Shown: positions 28,442 through 37,617, counted from the stretch's first letter. The stretch: 64,000 nt of DNA from an uncultured Pelagibacteraceae bacterium (GCA_902589175.1 CACIRX010000002.1:1-64000); one strand, 5' to 3'. A program made the numbers and translations. Notes: generated from the letters alone by a model not told the origin.

Positions 28442-29472
28442 TAATGATACTCTATCATATCAGAAAGGGTGCCAACTGATATTCCAAAAAATAGCGATCT
28501 ATTCCACTTCATGATGACTTTGAAATTTTCATATACTAAGAATTTTTTTCCATCTTCACCTTCAGGAAATACTAAATATGCATCTAAGTTTTTATTTGGA
28601 AGTTTTTCTCCATTTGCTTTTAAAACTCCTAATTCTGACCATTCAGATAATTTCTTTGAAATTTCTATTTTTTTTGCAGAAGTAGTAATAAGTTCTTTAT
28701 TTACAGGCTTGGTAGTAATGACTTCCCTGCCCCACGTAAGGTTATTATCCCATCCTGAGCTGCTTAAATAATTAGCGGAAGATGCAAATACATCATCAAG
28801 TGTGGTCCATATATCTTTTCTTTCATCGTTATTGTAATCAATTGCATAACTTAGAAAACTTGAAGGCATAAATTGGTTTTGACCCATTGCGCCTGCCCAA
28901 GAGCCCATCATATTTTCTGCATCAATATGACCTTCATTAATAATCTTAAGTGCATTAATTAGCTCTTCAGTAAAAAAGTCTCTTCTACGAAGATCGTGGG
29001 ATAATGTTGAGAGTGAACGTATTACGTTAAATGATCCAGTAAATTTACCAAAACTTGTTTCTATACCCCATAGTGCTAAAAGGAAGCGCGGTTGAACACC
29101 AAATTCAATTGAAACTTTTTCTAGAATATTTTTATTTTCTTTATAGAGCTTTTTCCCTTTTTTAACTCTACTTAGGGGAGTGGTATTAGATAAATATTTC
29201 TCAAGTGAAAGAGTAAATTCTGGTTGTGATCTATCAAGTTCTAATACTCTTTCATTCTGTGTAACATTCTTAATGCTATTATTTATTGTTTCTTTTGAGA
29301 TCCCCTCTTTGAGTGCTAGATTTTCAATATAAATAAGCCAATCTTCAAAAGATCCTTGTTCATCTGCTTGCAATGAGGATAAATTAATTATAGTAAATAC
29401 TGTTATTACAGTGAATAAACTAACTAATTTAGAAATATAAATAATTAAATTTGATGAAGAAAATAAAGTCAT
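28441..29472 (-). CDS. Lytic murein transglycosylase (MltB family)
   Basis: Cleaves peptidoglycan glycan strands. It has 343 residues with a long signal peptide (hydrophobic about 9-33). The catalytic Glu lies in ALWGIETSFGKFTG, followed by SWAGAMGQNQFMPSSFLSYAIDYN, the MltB-type motif. A C-terminal peptidoglycan-binding domain is absent. The ATG at 29472 overlaps the divergent CBS start by 19 bases; no other good start leaves the signal peptide intact. Confidence 0.9.
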   Translation of the reverse strand: MTLFSSSNLIIYISKLVSLFTVITVFTIINLSSLQADEQGSFEDWLIYIENLALKEGISKETINNSIKNVTQNERVLELDRSQPEFTLSLEKYLSNTTPLSRVKKGKKLYKENKNILEKVSIEFGVQPRFLLALWGIETSFGKFTGSFNVIRSLSTLSHDLRRRDFFTEELINALKIINEGHIDAENMMGSWAGAMGQNQFMPSSFLSYAIDYNNDERKDIWTTLDDVFASSANYLSSSGWDNNLTWGREVITTKPVNKELITTSAKKIEISKKLSEWSELGVLKANGEKLPNKNLDAYLVFPEGEDGKKFLVYENFKVIMKWNRSLFFGISVGTLSDMIEYH

Positions 29473-30425
29473 TGGTTGATTTAATTGGTAATACTCCGAT
29501 TGTTCAAGCTAAAAATTTAGACACCGGAAAATGTAATCTTTTTCTTAAAATGGAAAGCCTTAATCCAGGCTCATCCATAAAAGATAGAGTGGCTCTAAGA
29601 ATCATTGAGGATGCTGAAGCCCAAGGAAAGTTAAAGATGGGTTCAACAGTTGTTGAAGCTACAGCTGGCAATACCGGTCTTGGCTTAGCTTTGATTGCAC
29701 TTTTAAAGGGGTATAAGTCAAAAGTTGTAATACTTGATAAAATGAACCATAACAAAATACTTCATCTTAAATCTCTTGGAGCAGAAGTTATTTTGGCAAG
29801 AAGTGATGTAGGACCTGATAGTCCTGAGCATTATGTAAATGTGGCTAAAGAAGTTGCAAAAAATACTCCTGATTCATTTATGGCCAACCAGTTTACAAAT
29901 ATGTCAAACCCCCAGGCTCATGAACATTCAACAGGTCCAGAAATTCTGGATCAAATGAGTAATGATGTTGATGCTATTGTTTGTGGGGTTGGTACGGGTG
30001 GAACAATTTCAGGCCTAGGTAAATTTTTTTCAGAACATAGTCCAAAAACCGAAATGGTTCTTGCAGATCCAAAGGGTTCAATAGTTAAAGATGCTGTTGA
30101 AAACAAACCATTTAAAAAAGCTGATTATTCATGGCTTGTTGAGGGTATAGGCGAAGATTTTATTCCTGAAACTTTAGAATTAAAGTATATAAAAAAAGCT
30201 TATGAAGTTACGAATGAAGAAGCATTTAGCATGATTAGAGAATTGGCTTTGAAAGAGGGAATATTGGGAGGCTCATCAAGTGGAACTCTTATTTCAGCGG
30301 CAATTAAATATTGCAAGGACCAAGATAAAGAAAAAAATGTTGTTACATTTGTTTGTGATAATGGTGAAAAATATTTAAATACAGCATATAATGAAGAATG
30401 GTTAAAAGAAAAAAATCTTATATAA
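29454..30425 (+). CDS. Cystathionine beta-synthase / cysteine synthase family
   Basis: PLP fold type II enzyme of 323 residues, without a CBS regulatory domain. PLP Lys in SSIKDRVALRI, NTGLGLAL nucleotide loop, GVGTGGTISGLGKF phosphate loop, and GILGGSSSGTL. The pairing with a cystathionine gamma-lyase, overlapping by 28 bases, favours cystathionine beta-synthase over O-acetylserine sulfhydrylase. ATG at 29454 is preferred over the TTG at 29451. Confidence 0.88.
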   Translation: MKKIKSLVDLIGNTPIVQAKNLDTGKCNLFLKMESLNPGSSIKDRVALRIIEDAEAQGKLKMGSTVVEATAGNTGLGLALIALLKGYKSKVVILDKMNHNKILHLKSLGAEVILARSDVGPDSPEHYVNVAKEVAKNTPDSFMANQFTNMSNPQAHEHSTGPEILDQMSNDVDAIVCGVGTGGTISGLGKFFSEHSPKTEMVLADPKGSIVKDAVENKPFKKADYSWLVEGIGEDFIPETLELKYIKKAYEVTNEEAFSMIRELALKEGILGGSSSGTLISAAIKYCKDQDKEKNVVTFVCDNGEKYLNTAYNEEWLKEKNLI

Positions 30426-31564
30426 AAAAAATAAATCAGCTTGATACTTTATCAGTGCATGCTGGAGTCAAAACAGATCCATTAACCGGAGCCGTAATGA
30501 CTCCAATTTATGCAACATCTACCTATGCTCATGATAGACCCGGAGAGCACAAAGGATATGAATATTCTAGAAGTCAAAATCCTACAAGGGAAGTTTTAGA
30601 AAATTCAATTGCAGAATTGGAAAGTGGATATAAAGCATTTGCATTTGCTTCAGGTGTTGCTGCTCAAACCGCAGTTCTAGATCTATTAAGGCCTGGAGAT
30701 CATGTAATTGCTTTTGATGATTTATATGGTGGTACTTTTAGGTTGTTTAACGAAATTAAGAACAAGTCATCAAATATTGAATTCACATTCGTTGATTTAA
30801 ATACAAATTTTTCAAAAGAAATTAAAAAGAATACAAAAATGATTTGGATTGAAACTCCAACAAATCCACTGCTTAAAATTACAGACTTAAAAAGAATAGC
30901 CCGTATTGCAAGAAAAAATAAGCTTATAACTGTATGTGATAATACATTTGCCACACCTTACAATCAAAGACCGCTTGAGCATGGAATTGATATTGTTAAT
31001 CACTCGACAACAAAATATATCAACGGTCACTCTGATGTTATTGGTGGAGCCTTGGTAATTGGAAAGAATAAAAAACTTGAGAAAAAATTAGCCCTAATAC
31101 AAAATTCTACGGGCGCCGTTCCAAGTCCTTTTGATTGTTTTCTTACCTTGAGAGGAATTAAAACACTAGCTATTAGAATGAAAAAACATAATGAAAATGG
31201 AATTAAAGTTGCTCGCTTTTTAAGATCACATAAAAAAGCATTAAACGTAACGTATCCTGGGTTACCAAATCATAAACAGAAAGATATTGCACTTAAACAA
31301 ATGAATGGGTTTGGTGGAATGATTACTTTTATCTATGATGGGAATATGTCAGAAATATCCAAGTTTATGCGTAAGTTAAAAATCTTTACAATAGCTGAGA
31401 GTTTGGGGGGAGTTGAATCTTTAGTTGAGTCCCCTGCTTTAATGACACATGCATATTTAGACGATAAATCCTTTAATCAAGTTCCTAAAAAGCTTGTCAG
31501 ATTATCTGTTGGCATAGAAGACAGTGATGATCTTATAGAGGACTTAAATCAAGCTTTTAAATAA
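30398..31564 (+). CDS. Cystathionine gamma-lyase / gamma-synthase family enzyme
   Basis: A 388-residue Cys/Met-metabolism PLP enzyme. Motifs: YEYSRSQNPTREVLE, FASGVAAQTAVLDLL, NTFATPYNQRPLEHGIDIV and the PLP Lys in HSTTKYINGHSDVIGG, SLGGVESLVESPALMTH. In this context, with a CBS gene overlapping upstream, it most likely completes reverse transsulfuration (homocysteine to cysteine), but gamma-synthase activity is not excluded by sequence. Confidence 0.9.
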   Translation: MVKRKKSYIKKINQLDTLSVHAGVKTDPLTGAVMTPIYATSTYAHDRPGEHKGYEYSRSQNPTREVLENSIAELESGYKAFAFASGVAAQTAVLDLLRPGDHVIAFDDLYGGTFRLFNEIKNKSSNIEFTFVDLNTNFSKEIKKNTKMIWIETPTNPLLKITDLKRIARIARKNKLITVCDNTFATPYNQRPLEHGIDIVNHSTTKYINGHSDVIGGALVIGKNKKLEKKLALIQNSTGAVPSPFDCFLTLRGIKTLAIRMKKHNENGIKVARFLRSHKKALNVTYPGLPNHKQKDIALKQMNGFGGMITFIYDGNMSEISKFMRKLKIFTIAESLGGVESLVESPALMTHAYLDDKSFNQVPKKLVRLSVGIEDSDDLIEDLNQAFK

Positions 31565-32464
31565 TTAATAGGTACAAATTACAGCATTTACAATAGATGC
31601 CATTCTAGATTTTTCATCATCTGATCTACTTGTTATAACAACAGGACTTTTACCACCAATTACAAATCCTCCAGCAGTAGCGTTTGCAAAATGTACAAGA
31701 GATTTAACAAGTGCATTTCCTGTTTCTATATTTGGAACAATAATAACATTGGCATTTCCTGGAACTTTCCCTAGTGTTCCTTTTATTTTTGCTGACTCAT
31801 GTGAAATAGCATTATCCAAAGCAAAAGGTCCTTCAACAGGAGTATCTGAGAAATTAATTTTTGCCCATTCAACGAGATTATGTGCTTCAATAGAGCTTGG
31901 CATTTGCTTTAGTTTCTCTTCGGTTGCTGATAAAACAGCAACATATGGATTGAAAGAAGGTATTTTTTTAATGTAATCGAGCACATTCGATAAAATATGT
32001 TTTTTTGTCTCCAGATTTGGGGATATATTTAAAGCACCATCAGTAATAATAATTGGATAACGTGAATCATTTGGAAAAGTCATAAACCAAATGTGGCTTA
32101 AGCGCTTTCCCCTAATTATTAAATTATATTCTTTTTTTATATACTCACCCATCAAAACATCAGTATGAAGATGGCCTTTAATGATTATATTTTTTTCTAA
32201 ACCGCTGCTCCTACTCGTCACTTCACAGGCAATTTTTGATGACATTTCTTCTGAATTACTCTCTATTATATTATCTTTTGATAATGACCATTCATGCTTA
32301 TCAATAAAGGCAGTTATAAAATCCAAATTACCTATAAGTACTGGGTTTATTAATTTTTGACTCCCTGCATCCATAATTGTCTTCAGAATCAAGTCATTAT
32401 TAGCATTTGCAACTATACCATTAATAATTCTATTTTTATCAATATAATCAATATTTTGTATCAT
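31565..32464 (-). CDS. Phosphate acetyl/butyryltransferase-like protein
   Basis: A 299-residue PTA_PTB family enzyme, closest in style to phosphate butyryltransferase (Ptb). Features: RIINGIVANANN start, TDGALNISPNLETKKHIL, GPFALDNAISHESAKIKG, NVIIVPNIETGNALVKSL and GGKSPVVITSRSDD. It transfers acyl groups between CoA and phosphate. No acetate or butyrate kinase partner is adjacent. It is convergent with the gamma-lyase gene and follows two tiny membrane ORFs on the same strand. Confidence 0.85.
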   Translation of the reverse strand: MIQNIDYIDKNRIINGIVANANNDLILKTIMDAGSQKLINPVLIGNLDFITAFIDKHEWSLSKDNIIESNSEEMSSKIACEVTSRSSGLEKNIIIKGHLHTDVLMGEYIKKEYNLIIRGKRLSHIWFMTFPNDSRYPIIITDGALNISPNLETKKHILSNVLDYIKKIPSFNPYVAVLSATEEKLKQMPSSIEAHNLVEWAKINFSDTPVEGPFALDNAISHESAKIKGTLGKVPGNANVIIVPNIETGNALVKSLVHFANATAGGFVIGGKSPVVITSRSDDEKSRMASIVNAVICTY

Positions 32465-32537
32465 TTTAATAAAGTAAAATTTTAATAAATATGTTAAGTA
32501 AAGTAAGTGTTTAATAAAATATTATAATATACTGATT

Positions 32538-32660
32538 TTACTTAAAATTTTTAAAATAATTAAATAAATAAGCTCCTAATATCAAAATCAAAATAATGAA
32601 TGAAAATGCATAAAATATAAGTGACAGGTCTTGAAATAATGAAATTAAAAACACAATCAC
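32538..32660 (-). CDS. Possible 40-residue membrane protein
   Basis: Short GTG-started reading frame, nearly all hydrophobic (LSLIFYAFSFIILILILGAY) ending in a basic tail with NYFKNFK. It begins one base after the stop of the 27-residue ORF upstream, implying coupling, and precedes the phosphotransacetylase-like gene by 73 bases. No homologue recognised. The AT-rich sequence makes chance hydrophobic ORFs common, so this is tentative. Confidence 0.4.
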   Translation of the reverse strand: MIVFLISLFQDLSLIFYAFSFIILILILGAYLFNYFKNFK

Positions 32661-32661
32661 T

Positions 32662-32745
32662 TTATGCAAAAATCAGTGTCAATGCCCAATAAAGTAGATA
32701 TAAGAATGAGATCGTTACTAGGCCACCTATTATCCAGTCTAACAT
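32662..32745 (-). CDS. Possible 27-residue single-helix membrane protein
   Basis: An ATG-started frame, MLDWIIGGLVTISFLYLLYW then seven more residues, forms a single transmembrane helix with a charged N-terminal cap, much like the small accessory subunits of membrane complexes. It reads into the 40-residue ORF. No clear ribosome-binding site is visible. Together they fill most of the only gap longer than 300 bases (32465-32784); the rest of that gap shows nothing else I can support. Confidence 0.42.
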   Translation of the reverse strand: MLDWIIGGLVTISFLYLLYWALTLIFA

Positions 32746-32784
32746 ACGATAATTTTAACATAATTTTGCAAATATTACATAAAT

Positions 32785-33975
32785 ATGAATAGAGAATACG
32801 ATTTAATAATCTATGGGGCATCTGGTTTTACCGGAAGATTAGCTGTTGAGTACTTAGATGAAAACTATAGCGACCTAAATTGGGCTATAGCAGGACGTAA
32901 TGAGGATAAATTAGTCAACATATCCAACAATAGTAAGTGTAAACCTGATTATTTTATTGCAGACAGTGAAGATAGTGAAAATTTACTAAAAATTGCTTCC
33001 AAAACGCATGTTATTGCATCTTTAGCTGGCCCTTTTAACAAGTATAGCGATAATTTGGTTACACAATGTGTTGAAGCTGGAACTCATTATTTAGACATTA
33101 CTGGGGAAAATATTTGGGTGCGTGATCTTATTGATAAGCATCACGAAGCAGCAGAAAAAAAACAAATAAAAATCATTCCATCATGTGGTTATGACTCTAT
33201 TCCATCAGATATGGGTTGCTTTTACTTACAAAGAAGTCTCGATCAAGAGTTACAAAGAATTGATGGCTATCATCGAGGTAATGGAGGTGTAAGTGGTGGC
33301 ACGATTGAAAGTGCGTTTTCCATGCGTAACTACAAAAGCAGATATTCAATGGGGCATCCATTTTTACTCAATTCAAAGGAATATATAAAAACTCAAAATA
33401 TTTCTGAAAATAAGGATAATTTCAAAATAAAATACATCGATGATATTGAATTATGGTCAGCGCCCTTTGTTATGGCAATTGCAAACACTAGGGTTGTCAG
33501 AAGAAGCTCTGAAATCCATGATAAAAATCAGGCAAGTTATGGAAGTGAATTTAAATATCAAGAATATATGATGTTAAAAAAATACAGTTCTGCATTTCTT
33601 GTGACGGCCGGACTTGCTGTTTTTGGTCTGATGTTGATAAGCCCAATAAGTGGTCTCTTCAGAAAATTATTTACTAAAGCTGGTAAAGGACCTGATAAAA
33701 AAACAAGAGAAAATGGTTGGTTTGAGAGTATTTTTATCGGAAAAAATAAAAATAACGAAAAATATAAATTGAGGATGTTTTGTAAAGGTGATCCCGGTTA
33801 TAAATCTACTGCTAAATTAATATGCGAGTCCGCTCTATGTCTTGCATTGAATAGAGATAATCTGCCAAATACCAATGCTGGAGGCGTCTTAACCACTTCA
33901 ACTGGCCTAGGGTCGACGTTAATTGAGAGATTAAAAAATGCTGATGTTTTATTTGAAGGACCAAGTAAAATTTAG
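32785..33975 (+). CDS. Saccharopine dehydrogenase-like / trans-acting enoyl reductase family protein
   Basis: A 396-residue protein with a Rossmann start DLIIYGASGFTGRLAVEYL and WAIAGRNEDKL, and GTHYLDITGENIWVRDLIDKHHEAA, typical of the saccharopine dehydrogenase-like group (mycobacterial trans-acting enoyl reductase relatives). PSCGYDSIPSDMG is a further family motif. A hydrophobic helix (about 270-290) lies before the C-terminal third. Substrate is unknown; true lysine metabolism is unlikely. Confidence 0.82.
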   Translation: MNREYDLIIYGASGFTGRLAVEYLDENYSDLNWAIAGRNEDKLVNISNNSKCKPDYFIADSEDSENLLKIASKTHVIASLAGPFNKYSDNLVTQCVEAGTHYLDITGENIWVRDLIDKHHEAAEKKQIKIIPSCGYDSIPSDMGCFYLQRSLDQELQRIDGYHRGNGGVSGGTIESAFSMRNYKSRYSMGHPFLLNSKEYIKTQNISENKDNFKIKYIDDIELWSAPFVMAIANTRVVRRSSEIHDKNQASYGSEFKYQEYMMLKKYSSAFLVTAGLAVFGLMLISPISGLFRKLFTKAGKGPDKKTRENGWFESIFIGKNKNNEKYKLRMFCKGDPGYKSTAKLICESALCLALNRDNLPNTNAGGVLTTSTGLGSTLIERLKNADVLFEGPSKI

Positions 33976-34054
33976 ATCATTAAGATAACCCAAAATGGGT
34001 ATTTATAAGCTTTAATTTTAAACCTTATTATTAGATAATCATTCTAAAGCCCAA

Positions 34055-34081
34055 TGTAGGTGCGGTTTTTCTGCACCTACA
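34055..34081. other. GC-rich stem-loop
   Basis: A perfect 9-bp stem (TGTAGGTGC at 34055-34063, GCACCTACA at 34073-34081) with a T-rich 9-base loop. It stands out from the AT-rich surroundings, between the saccharopine-dehydrogenase-like gene and the HTH gene. There is no T-tract after it in either direction, so it is an imperfect terminator or an RNA element in the HTH gene's leader. Confidence 0.5.
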
Positions 34082-34108
34082 AATTAAACACTTGGAGAAA
34101 TCACTAAT

Positions 34109-34393
34109 ATGGTACAGAATGAAACCGGAATGTTTGTCATGCCATATAAAAAACTTGATAACAGCAAAACCGATATGGACGAAGAGTTAGTAAATAAAAT
34201 TAAGGAAATTTCAAAACTACGAAAATCTATCTCAATAGATTTAAAAACCATCGCTTCAAAAACAAAAATCTCTACAAATCAATTAAAGAACATTGAATCT
34301 TTTAAATTCGATCGCTTGCCTCCAAACCCAATGAGAACAGCTTTTATTGATCAGTATTGCTCTGAAGTAGAAAAGCTTAATAAAATTTCTTAA
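34109..34393 (+). CDS. Short RodZ-like helix-turn-helix protein
   Basis: A 94-residue soluble protein. Residues ~30-85 match the HTH_25 domain at the RodZ N terminus: LRKSISIDLKTIASKTKIS, then LKNIESFKFDRLPPNPMRTAFIDQY. The membrane helix and periplasmic part of RodZ are missing, so it is not a complete cytoskeletal anchor. It could be a small regulator or a truncated RodZ. It is convergent with the HPP gene, overlapping by 4 bases. Confidence 0.65.
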   Translation: MVQNETGMFVMPYKKLDNSKTDMDEELVNKIKEISKLRKSISIDLKTIASKTKISTNQLKNIESFKFDRLPPNPMRTAFIDQYCSEVEKLNKIS

Positions 34394-34845
34394 ATATAAT
34401 TTCTTTTGAGAAGCTTGTTATACAAGTAAGCAAAAGCCACAATTATAAAAGCCCCAACTGCAACAGGTAAGAAAACAAAGCTTATACTCTGACCAGTTAA
34501 TATTACAATTATTGGATTTGCTCCAGCTGGTGGATGCACGGTATTAGTTATCATCATTATAAAAACAGCTAAAGCCACTCCTAAGCCTAATGATATAAAT
34601 GTGTTACCAAGAAGATAAAATATAATTACCCCAGATAGCGCCGATAGTATATGGCCTAGTATTAAATTTTTTGGTTTTGCTAAAGGACTCTCATGAACAG
34701 CCATGACTAAAACCATTGATGCACCAAAAGGAGGTATAAGCCATATCGCACCTTCAATTGATGAATTTAAATATGCTAAAAATCCAATGCATACAAAAGC
34801 TCCTAAAGAACTAAATAATGCATTGATCAAAGCTTGTTTATTCAT
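34390..34845 (-). CDS. HPP family membrane protein
   Basis: A 151-residue protein with four predicted membrane helices. The motif NTVHPPAGANPIIVILTG is the HPP signature; GAIWLIPPFGASMVLV and ESPLAKPKNLILGH also fit. Some HPP proteins transport nitrite across plastid membranes; the bacterial role is unknown. Confidence 0.85.
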   Translation of the reverse strand: MNKQALINALFSSLGAFVCIGFLAYLNSSIEGAIWLIPPFGASMVLVMAVHESPLAKPKNLILGHILSALSGVIIFYLLGNTFISLGLGVALAVFIMMITNTVHPPAGANPIIVILTGQSISFVFLPVAVGAFIIVAFAYLYNKLLKRNYI

Positions 34846-34858
34846 TAATTTATTGTCT

Positions 34859-35257
34859 ATGATAAAACTCTATTTGACTACCCTATTTTACTTTTTGATA
34901 ATCGATACAATTGGTATTCAAACATTTGTTGTACGTATTTATAATAAAAATCTACCAGATAATCTTAAAATTAATCTCGATATAACTTCTGCTGTAATTT
35001 TTTATCTAATATTTGTACTCGGACTTGTTTATTTTGTAGTGGCTCCATTTAAGAATGCTTCATTAACAAGTGTAATAGTACCAGCTGCTATGTACGGACT
35101 TGCTACTTATGCAACATACGCACTAACTGTTAAAGCGGTATTTAATGTATTTAATTGGACTATTGTTATTTCAGATATCGCATGGGGTATGGCACTTTGC
35201 ACTGCAATTTCACTACTGACTGTATATACAATCAGCAAAGTTGGATTTCTAAATTAA
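34859..35257 (+). CDS. DUF2177 family membrane protein
   Basis: A 132-residue protein with four membrane helices; GLATYATYALTVKAVFNW-type stretch (YGLATYATYALTVKAVF) and DIAWGMALCTAIS match DUF2177. ATG at 34859 is chosen because upstream codons overlap the divergent HPP gene and are not hydrophobic. Function unknown. Confidence 0.82.
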   Translation: MIKLYLTTLFYFLIIDTIGIQTFVVRIYNKNLPDNLKINLDITSAVIFYLIFVLGLVYFVVAPFKNASLTSVIVPAAMYGLATYATYALTVKAVFNVFNWTIVISDIAWGMALCTAISLLTVYTISKVGFLN

Positions 35258-35300
35258 TTATTGTTTTAAATAATAAATTCAATAAATTAATTTCTTCAAG

Positions 35301-35392
<92 letters not shown>

Positions 35393-35402
35393 AGAATTTC
35401 TA

Positions 35403-35711
35403 TTAACCTGCTCTATCAGACCTTTTTTGACCAAGACTAGCATCAACCCATGTTTCATCCATCACGCAAGATGCTGCATCACCTAAATCAAAAAATGCCT
35501 TCATTGCCTCACCTGTAGGCTCAGCTCCAATTCCCCAAGAACCTGTTTCAGCTTCTACTACAAATGCAACCATATTTGGATTTGGCCAATAGAATTTTGC
35601 TGAATGAACTCCATCAGTACTTTTTGCAACCTTACACAAATTCAGTGCAGCTGTTCCCAGTTTATCTCTGCTTGCATTTTCTTGTCTTTCCCATTTGCTT
35701 ATGTGTAACAT
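35403..35711 (-). CDS. Small conserved-looking soluble protein of unknown function
   Basis: Not recognised. It has 102 residues with mixed alpha/beta character; FYWPNPNMVAFVVEAETGSWGIG suggests a dimeric alpha-beta barrel-like fold (only FYWPNPNMVAFVVEA quoted as the clearest strand pair). A strong ribosome-binding site (AAAGGAGA) sits 7-8 bases before the ATG. A copy of a 36-bp repeat lies 70-105 bases upstream, shared with the GMC oxidoreductase promoter region, suggesting shared regulation. Confidence 0.65.
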   Translation of the reverse strand: MLHISKWERQENASRDKLGTAALNLCKVAKSTDGVHSAKFYWPNPNMVAFVVEAETGSWGIGAEPTGEAMKAFFDLGDAASCVMDETWVDASLGQKRSDRAG

Positions 35712-35780
35712 AATTTCTCCTTTGTAAAAAAATTATTGAAAGACTTTATGTTAAGTATGAAATATGAGTGAGTAATTAGT

Positions 35781-35816
35781 ATATTTTAACACTAATACTT
35801 ATGTATTAATATTTTA
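35781..35816. repeat. 36-bp direct repeat, copy 1
   Basis: Matches 37579-37614 at 32 of 36 positions (mismatches at repeat positions 9, 10, 16 and 26). It lies upstream of the 102-residue protein gene on the minus strand. The centre AATACTTATGTATT is a perfect inverted repeat in this copy, as an operator would be. Confidence 0.75.
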
Positions 35817-35828
35817 CGATCTAAATAC

Positions 35829-37499
35829 TTACCTTTGATACATCTGATAGTTAGGACTTTGCCAGGTTTTTAATTCTATTCGAGGCAGAGGATTATCACC
35901 CAATATGTTGTCACTTATTTTTTCAGCAATCATAATTGTTGGTGCATTTGTATTTCCATTTGTAGCAAAAGGCATTATCGAAGCATCAACGACTCGCAAA
36001 TTATTGAAACCATGAACTCTGCCTTGATTATCAACAACTGCATGTTTATCTGTTTTTAGCCCCATGCGTGCTGTACAGCACAAGTGCCATTGACTCGTAA
36101 TATTGGAATTTAATTTTGCATCAAGTTCGTCGTCTGATTTGTAGTTTTCACCAGGAAAGATTTCATCACCCTTTATGTTTGAAAAAGCAGGTTGATTAAG
36201 TAACTCGCGCGCCAAATGAATGCCCTTTCGTAACAATTCTCTATCACGTTTGTCTTTGAGATAATTAACAAGAATGCGAGGCGGATCAGCAGGATTTTTT
36301 GATCGTAATTCAATCTTACCACGACTGTGAGTTCGCATCAAACCGACGTGAACTTGAAATGCATGTTCTTGAAGCAGTTCCCAACTATTGTCTTTCATGG
36401 CAATTGGTGAAATACATAATTGTAAGTCAGGATACTCAACACCAGGTGCTGATCTTACACATGCAACAGTATCAAAATGATTAGATGCACACATACCCTT
36501 TTTAGTTATGAGCCATTGTATACCAGATCCTATACTACTTAATCTCTTTGTTTTTGGCCAAAGTGAAACAGGTTTTAAGCATTTATACTTCATAATAAAA
36601 TCAGGATGATCTTGAAGATTTTGTCCAACACCCTGTAAATCAGCTAATGTATTAACTCCTATTGAATCTAAATGCTCTTTCGGCCCAATTCCTGAGAGCA
36701 TAAGTATGTGTGGTGATCCAACTGCACCAGCGCTAAGAATTACTTCTTTTTTTGCCTTTACATTTACTATTTCATTATTTTTATTTTTAAAACATATGCC
36801 TTCTGCTGTGTTATCTTTAAAATTTAAGTTGCAAACAAGCGCATTTGTTAAAATTGTTAAATTTTTTCTATTACGTATCGGATCAAGGTAACCCTTTGAT
36901 GCGCTCCATCGCTCACCGTTGAATACTGTCCGATCAAATATACCAAAACCTTCTTGGCAAAATCCGCTTATATCATCTGTTTCTTTATATCCTGCTTCTT
37001 TTCCTGCATTAATAAAAGCCAGTGAAAGTGGGTCTTTGGGAATGCTTCTATGTACCTTTAATGGACCTGACTCACCTCGAAAATCATCCCCTCCTCCACT
37101 GTAACATTCCATTTTCTTAAAATATGGCAAGACATCTGCGTATCCCCATCCATCGCATCCCATTTGTCTCCAACCCTCATAATCAAGTGTGTTTCCTCTT
37201 ATATAGACCATTCCATTTATTGATGATGAGCCACCAATGGTTTTACCGCGGTCATGTTGAAGTTGACGACCATTTAGTTCGGGTTCTGGCTCACCTTTAA
37301 ATGCCCAATTGTGTTTAGTACTTTTAAGATTCGATAAAACGGCAGCAGGCATCTTTAAGGTTAAGGATTTGTCTTCCCCGCCCGCTTCAAGAAGAAGGAC
37401 AGTATTCTTTGAATTTGAGGTCAATCTATTCGCTAATACACAGCCAGCAGATCCAGCGCCAACAATGATATAGTCGTATTCGGTATCGATTTTTACCAT
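35829..37499 (-). CDS. GMC family oxidoreductase (choline/alcohol dehydrogenase type)
   Basis: A 556-residue FAD enzyme oxidising alcohols to aldehydes. N-terminal dinucleotide motif YIIVGAGSAGCVLANRL; GMC signature 1 RGKTIGGSSSINGMVYIRG; signature 2 GAVGSPHILMLSGIGP; the catalytic His near TSQWHLCCTARMG and the Asn/His region FATNGNTNAPTIMIAEKI, where the motif NTNAPT places Asn as second catalytic residue. Substrate could be choline or a long-chain or glycol alcohol; betaine aldehyde dehydrogenase is not adjacent. Confidence 0.9.
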   Translation of the reverse strand: MVKIDTEYDYIIVGAGSAGCVLANRLTSNSKNTVLLLEAGGEDKSLTLKMPAAVLSNLKSTKHNWAFKGEPEPELNGRQLQHDRGKTIGGSSSINGMVYIRGNTLDYEGWRQMGCDGWGYADVLPYFKKMECYSGGGDDFRGESGPLKVHRSIPKDPLSLAFINAGKEAGYKETDDISGFCQEGFGIFDRTVFNGERWSASKGYLDPIRNRKNLTILTNALVCNLNFKDNTAEGICFKNKNNEIVNVKAKKEVILSAGAVGSPHILMLSGIGPKEHLDSIGVNTLADLQGVGQNLQDHPDFIMKYKCLKPVSLWPKTKRLSSIGSGIQWLITKKGMCASNHFDTVACVRSAPGVEYPDLQLCISPIAMKDNSWELLQEHAFQVHVGLMRTHSRGKIELRSKNPADPPRILVNYLKDKRDRELLRKGIHLARELLNQPAFSNIKGDEIFPGENYKSDDELDAKLNSNITSQWHLCCTARMGLKTDKHAVVDNQGRVHGFNNLRVVDASIMPFATNGNTNAPTIMIAEKISDNILGDNPLPRIELKTWQSPNYQMYQR

Positions 37500-37578
37500 A
37501 ATAAATTACTTTTTTTATACTTCTCAATATTTTTTGACTAGCAAATTATTTAATATCAAATCTTATAGAACAATTAAT

Positions 37579-37614
37579 ATATTTTATTACTAAAACTTAT
37601 GTACTAATATTTTA
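37579..37614. repeat. 36-bp direct repeat, copy 2
   Basis: Second copy of the repeat at 35781-35816, in the same orientation. It lies 80-115 bases upstream of the GMC gene start (minus strand) and ends just before the DMT transporter start (plus strand), so it sits in a divergent promoter region. Confidence 0.75.
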
Positions 37615-37617
37615 TTG

